A stretch of DNA of 64,000 nt, taken from Pseudomonas jessenii (GTDB lineage Bacteria > Pseudomonadota > Gammaproteobacteria > Pseudomonadales > Pseudomonadaceae). Within the stretch, counting starts at the first letter, position 1; every line of letters starts with the position of its first letter. Positions 60,614 through 64,000 of this stretch are shown here, piece by piece. The notes beneath the pieces were generated by a model. That model did no database searches, was not told where the DNA came from, and saw nothing but the letters and a program-made list of their open reading frames with translations. Made by a program: the position numbers and the translations under genes. The stretch is from the NCBI RefSeq assembly GCF_002236115.1, contig NZ_NIWT01000008.1, positions 186,001-250,000 of the forward strand. Reading direction: 5' to 3'.

Positions 60614-61564
60614 TTAAATGTCCAATACCAGACGAGCGGAAAGCGCCCGTGATACACACGCGCAAATCTGTTTGTTGGACGCCTTTTCCTTGTTCGACAG
60701 GCAGTTGTCGCGGTGCTCCGGCACGCCGTCCAGTACCTCGACGATGCAGGTGCCGCAGATGCCTTCGCGGCACTCGGTGTCGATGTCGCAACCGTGGGCC
60801 TGCAACACGTCGACCAGGCTGGCGTTGGCCGGCACCTGCAGCACCACGCCGGAACTGGCCAGCTCCACTTCGAACGTGCCGGCCGGAGCGCTGTTGGCGG
60901 CCGGGTCTGCGGCAAAGTGTTCAAGGTGAATCGAATCGTCAGAGCGACTGCGGGACGCCACTTCCACCACTTTGTTCATGAAAGGTGCCGGGCCGCAGGT
61001 ATAGACGTGAGCGGCGCTGCCGGCACGCGCCAGGCATTCGCTCAACGCGCCGTCCAGATCCGCCGGCTCTACGCCGTAATGAAATTCCACGTGGGCGGCG
61101 AACTTCGTCGCCAACAGCTCTGTAAACGCCGCGTACTGCGCCGAACGGGCGAAGTAATGCAAACGATACGGCTGACCGCTTTCCGCCAGTCGATAAGCCA
61201 TGCTCAACAGCGGCGTCACGCCGATACCGGCGGCGAACAGCACGTGCTCGCGGGCGCTGTCATCGAGACGGAACAGGTTGCGCGGCGCGCCCATTTCCAG
61301 CTCCATGCCCTCTTCCACTTGCTCGTGCAGCGCCAGCGAACCACCGCGCGACTGCGCTTCTTTCTTCACCGCCACCAGATACGCACGGCGATCCTGCGGC
61401 GGGCTGCACAGCGAATACTGACGGGTCACCCCGGTCGGCCCGGTCAGGTCGACGTGGGCACCCGGTTCATAGGTGTCGAGCGGCTGGCCGTCACTGCGCA
61501 CGAGGCGAAAGGAACGGATATCCAGCGCTTCGTCGACGATCCTTTCGATCTTCACCTTCATCAT
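60614..61564 (-). CDS. Dioxygenase reductase (FNR domain plus C-terminal 2Fe-2S ferredoxin)
   Basis: A protein of about 316 aa of the phthalate-dioxygenase-reductase/VanB class. Flavin-binding RQYSLCSPP (about residues 49-57), NAD-binding LFAAGIGVTPLLSMAYRL and YTCGPAPFM, and a C-terminal plant-type ferredoxin with Cys ligands in DTECREGICGTC and DNCLS. It passes electrons from NADH to the Rieske centre of the oxygenase encoded upstream. The start is one of two consecutive ATGs after AGGTG; the frame upstream reads through a REP element. It matches IacF in role and position. Confidence 0.87.
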   Translation of the reverse strand: MMKVKIERIVDEALDIRSFRLVRSDGQPLDTYEPGAHVDLTGPTGVTRQYSLCSPPQDRRAYLVAVKKEAQSRGGSLALHEQVEEGMELEMGAPRNLFRLDDSAREHVLFAAGIGVTPLLSMAYRLAESGQPYRLHYFARSAQYAAFTELLATKFAAHVEFHYGVEPADLDGALSECLARAGSAAHVYTCGPAPFMNKVVEVASRSRSDDSIHLEHFAADPAANSAPAGTFEVELASSGVVLQVPANASLVDVLQAHGCDIDTECREGICGTCIVEVLDGVPEHRDNCLSNKEKASNKQICACVSRALSARLVLDI

Positions 61565-61601
61565 TGCATCACCTGAATACTGTTGTTTTGGTTTACTGCA
61601 C

Positions 61602-61704
61602 CTTGTAGGAGCGAGCCTGCTCGCGATGAACCTGAGAACAACACGGGGTGTCAGGTTTCCCGCGTTATCGTTGGCGACCATCGCGAGCGAGCTCGCTCCT
61701 ACAG
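61602..61704. repeat. REP pair inside the dioxygenase operon
   Basis: Forward copy (from 61603) and inverted copy (to 61703) in the 162-bp gap between the SDR gene and the reductase gene, possibly modulating mRNA stability across the operon. Confidence 0.88.
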
Positions 61705-61726
61705 GGTGGGGGCATTTTTCTGCTGC

Positions 61727-62467
61727 TCAGCGCATGAACAAACCGCCATTGATGTCCCAGCACGCACCCGTTACCGAGGCGGCGTTCTCGGCGATCAGCA
61801 GCAACACGCTGTCGGCGATGAACGTTGGGTCACCGAGGGTGCCCGCCGGGATCATTTTCAGGATCTGTTCCAGACGCTCCGGAGCCACGGTTTCGCGTAC
61901 CACCGGCAAGTCCAGCGGACCTGGCGAGATGCTGTTGACCGTCACGCCCTGGGGCGCCAGTTCACGGGCGAAGACTTTGGTCAGGGTCGCCACGCCACCC
62001 TTGGCCGCCGCGTAATGCGCGCCGGTGGCGGTGCCGCCGTTCTGCCCGGCCAGGGACGCAATGTTGACGATGCGACCGAAGCCGCGCTCGGCGAAGTGCG
62101 CGCCGAACACCTGGCAGGCGACAAAGGTGCCCCGCAGGTTGATCGCCATCGACTCATCGAACTCTTCCGGCGTGATCTCCATCAGCGCCGCGACTTTCGA
62201 CACACCGGCGTTGTTCACCAGAATGTCGGTGCCGCCCCAGCGCTCGGCGAGCACATCGCGGGCACGCTGAAAGTCAGCCTTGCTGCGCACATCCAGTTCA
62301 ATGGCCACGGCGCTGGCGCCGCTACCATCGAGTTCCAAAGCCAGTCGCTGCACGCCATCGAGGCGCACATCCGCCAGGCCGACGCGATAACCGGCTGCGT
62401 GCAGACGGCGGGCGATGCATTCGCCCAGTCCGCGCGAGGCACCCGTTACGAGGGCTACTCGACTCAT
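61727..62467 (-). CDS. Short-chain dehydrogenase/reductase
   Basis: A 246-aa classical SDR. The cofactor motif TGASRGLGECIA is at residues 8-19, followed by an NNAG motif (LVNNAGVS), catalytic Ser in NIASLAGQNGG, and YAAAK (Tyr-Lys). The Asp at the end of strand 2 (LADVRLDG) predicts NAD specificity. It follows the dioxygenase beta subunit by 10 bp and could oxidise a cis-dihydrodiol or similar product. It matches IacE in position. Confidence 0.88.
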   Translation of the reverse strand: MSRVALVTGASRGLGECIARRLHAAGYRVGLADVRLDGVQRLALELDGSGASAVAIELDVRSKADFQRARDVLAERWGGTDILVNNAGVSKVAALMEITPEEFDESMAINLRGTFVACQVFGAHFAERGFGRIVNIASLAGQNGGTATGAHYAAAKGGVATLTKVFARELAPQGVTVNSISPGPLDLPVVRETVAPERLEQILKMIPAGTLGDPTFIADSVLLLIAENAASVTGACWDINGGLFMR

Positions 62468-62477
62468 GATGTTGCCC

Positions 62478-62978
62478 TCACAAAAGGAAGCCGAGCGCGC
62501 TCAGGCTGTCGGTGGAGTTGATCAGGCGCACCACTTTTCGCTCCAGGGTCGGCACGCCGTCGGTGAAGCGGATACGGTGGTTCAGGTCGGCCACGAACGG
62601 CGTGTGCACACCGCGCTTGTAGGCGTACAGCAACTGCGCCGAATTGACTTCGACGATGTCGCCGGCCGCTTCCACCAGGCGGAAACGCGAGATCGTGCGA
62701 ATGGTTTTCGCCGCGTCCACCGCCGACGGCGAGTAGCCGGCGGTCAGGCGTTCGATGCGCAGGTCACGCATGCGCGCATCGTCGTAGGCGTAGTTGAGGG
62801 TCGCTTCGAAATCCTCGGTCTCCGGGTCGATCGGCACGATGTACTTTCCGCTTTCGCTCCACAAGGTCGCCCATTCGGCGTAGTTCTTGTGGTCGAGCAG
62901 TTCGGCTTCGCGCCAGATGAACTCGATGGCCTGGGCCAAGGGACCGGTAAAACCGTTCAGTGTGTCGTGATTGCTCAT
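62478..62978 (-). CDS. Aromatic-ring dioxygenase beta (small) subunit
   Basis: A 166-aa small subunit of a Rieske oxygenase, an NTF2-like fold. AIEFIWREAELLDHKNYAEW (about residues 16-35), SGKYIVPIDPE and the FRLVEAAGDIVEVNSAQLLY strand are typical. The ATG at 62978 overlaps the alpha-subunit stop (ATGA), so both subunits are translated in step; an ATG at 62999 would overlap the alpha gene more and is less likely. Confidence 0.88.
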   Translation of the reverse strand: MSNHDTLNGFTGPLAQAIEFIWREAELLDHKNYAEWATLWSESGKYIVPIDPETEDFEATLNYAYDDARMRDLRIERLTAGYSPSAVDAAKTIRTISRFRLVEAAGDIVEVNSAQLLYAYKRGVHTPFVADLNHRIRFTDGVPTLERKVVRLINSTDSLSALGFLL

Positions 62979-64000
62979 TGGCTCATCATCCTTTTCCACA
63001 TGTCGTAGGCACCGCGCATGCCGCCTTCGTCGGTGGCGTGGCTGACCTTGTCGCCGTTTTCAGCGGTGATTTCGCGGTTCAGGCCGCGGTTGACCAGGAT
63101 TGGCGCATCGACGCCGGCGTACGAGCCGCGCTGCACGCGGTCCCAGGCTTCGGCGTCGTCAGGGCTGCCGAAACCGAACGGGCCCTGGAAGTGTTCGTGG
63201 ATGCGCATGCGTTCGCGGTTGGCGATTTCCGGGCCGCCGTCCATGCCGAGGGCTACGTGGCGGATCTCGGTTTCGGTGACCGACACCGGGCGCAGCACGC
63301 GGAAGAACGACATCGACATCGCCACGTTGGGGAACAGGTTCAGGTTGAAACCGGCGCCGTGCAGCGAGCGCACGATGCGACGGACCTGATCGGCCGGCAG
63401 GGTCTTCGACAGTTCTTCAGTCACATGGGCAAAGCGCTCCTGCAACTGCTCGGTGCCGTCGTCGTGATCGAGGTCGACGTGCTCCGGCACCATCACCATC
63501 ACACTGTGGCCGTTGCCCAGGGAGTGGGTCACGGCTTGCTCGTCGGTCATGAACGAGAGCATTTCCGAGGTTTCTTCATCCACCGACGACATGAACGACT
63601 TGTGCACGATCGGGAAGTGATAGCCGTCGGTGGTGTTTTCCAGCTGGATCTTCCAGTTGCCCTTGAAGCTGAACTTGTGTTCGCCCTGGGTCTTGATCGG
63701 GTAGCCGGCGCCCTGCTTCATGAACAGGTCCATCCAGTGTTTCGCGCCGCCGAGGAAGTCTTCCAGCGGCTCGATCTCGTCGTTGTAGCTGGCGAAGACC
63801 ATGCCGGCGTAGCTCTCGACGCGCAGGCTGGTCAGCGGCAGTTCCGACTTTTCCAGGATGCCTTCGTAGCCGTCCGGATACGGCAGCGCACGCAGCTTGC
63901 CATCCAGGCCATAGGACCAGCTGTGGTACGGGCAGGTGAAACCGGTGGCGTTGCCCTTGTGCTTCTCGCACACGGTGGCGCCACGGTGCCGGCAACGGTT
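62975..64000 (-). CDS. Aromatic-ring dioxygenase alpha (large) subunit, 5'-truncated by window end
   Basis: The C-terminal about 341 residues of a Rieske oxygenase large subunit. Rieske ligands are C-R-H (NRCRHRG, at the window edge) and CPYHSWSYG. The mononuclear iron site is NTTDGYHFPIVH (Asp-x2-His-x4-His pattern). It runs past base 64000, so the N-terminus is not visible. It heads an alpha-beta-SDR-reductase operon whose composition and order resemble iacCDEF of indole-3-acetate catabolism; other dioxygenases (cumate, anthranilate types) cannot be excluded without the missing part and a tree. Confidence 0.88.
   Translation of the reverse strand, partial: NRCRHRGATVCEKHKGNATGFTCPYHSWSYGLDGKLRALPYPDGYEGILEKSELPLTSLRVESYAGMVFASYNDEIEPLEDFLGGAKHWMDLFMKQGAGYPIKTQGEHKFSFKGNWKIQLENTTDGYHFPIVHKSFMSSVDEETSEMLSFMTDEQAVTHSLGNGHSVMVMVPEHVDLDHDDGTEQLQERFAHVTEELSKTLPADQVRRIVRSLHGAGFNLNLFPNVAMSMSFFRVLRPVSVTETEIRHVALGMDGGPEIANRERMRIHEHFQGPFGFGSPDDAEAWDRVQRGSYAGVDAPILVNRGLNREITAENGDKVSHATDEGGMRGAYDMWKRMMSQ

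Overview
The window looks like a chromosomal segment of a Pseudomonas of the P. fluorescens group. Reasons: G+C-rich codon use, many copies of the REP palindrome typical of that group (core GAGCGAGCTTGCTCGC), Pseudomonas-type families (DUF6124, DUF5666/DUF6502, a Mqo with a signal-like N-terminus) and broad catabolic and transport content. I see no rRNA, tRNA, insertion sequence, prophage or CRISPR array.

Layout. 1-4.5 kb: an amino-acid ABC importer operon (tail of the binding protein, two permeases, an M14 zinc hydrolase, the ATPase) followed by a RpiR-type regulator. 4.5-11.2 kb: a Cu/Ag efflux operon (Met/Cys-rich small protein, CusC, CusB with fused CusF domain, CusA, CusF). 11.5-21.4 kb: an unusual accessory block with a secreted Gly-rich/hendecad/DAP-repeat protein, an adenosine-specific-kinase family protein, two paralogous GT2 glycosyltransferases, a 2OG-Fe(II) oxygenase, a beta-barrel protein, a DUF6502-DUF5666 pair and a RibD/DHFR-like reductase. 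21.5-31 kb: sulfite dehydrogenase (SorA plus a diheme cytochrome), Mqo, a short-type IlvD, DUF2238, an NTF2-like protein, an AraC regulator and an AhpD-like protein. 31-40.3 kb: polyamine binding protein, FAD amine oxidase, LysR, TctCBA and a DUF3772-MscS channel.

40.4-50.3 kb holds the most interesting locus. A phenylacetaldehyde-dehydrogenase-like gene and a cytochrome c are separated from a FeaR-like activator by an AT-rich island at 42.6-47.2 kb. The island encodes a complete microcin B17-like (linear azol(in)e peptide) system: a 71-residue precursor with a Gly/Cys/Ser-rich core, then McbB-, McbC- and McbD-like synthetase subunits and an McbE/McbF-like ABC exporter, in the order of the E. 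coli mcb operon but without an mcbG immunity gene. The precursor has its own plausible promoter and is separated from mcbB by a perfect 12-bp hairpin. Its core and C-terminal tail differ from McbA as I recall that sequence, so the product is probably a distinct compound.

49-64 kb: an outer-membrane channel, a chemoreceptor, an eleven-copy REP array, a permease/class-III PLP enzyme/APH-type kinase operon (a plausible amino-alcohol kinase plus phospho-lyase pathway), a DUF6124 gene with a structured leader, a flavin reductase, a FixJ-type regulator, a second FeaR-like activator and a Rieske dioxygenase operon (alpha, beta, SDR, reductase) that resembles iacCDEF(G) of indole-3-acetate catabolism and runs off the right end.

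Functions are assigned from motifs, lengths and gene order by eye; no database search was run.
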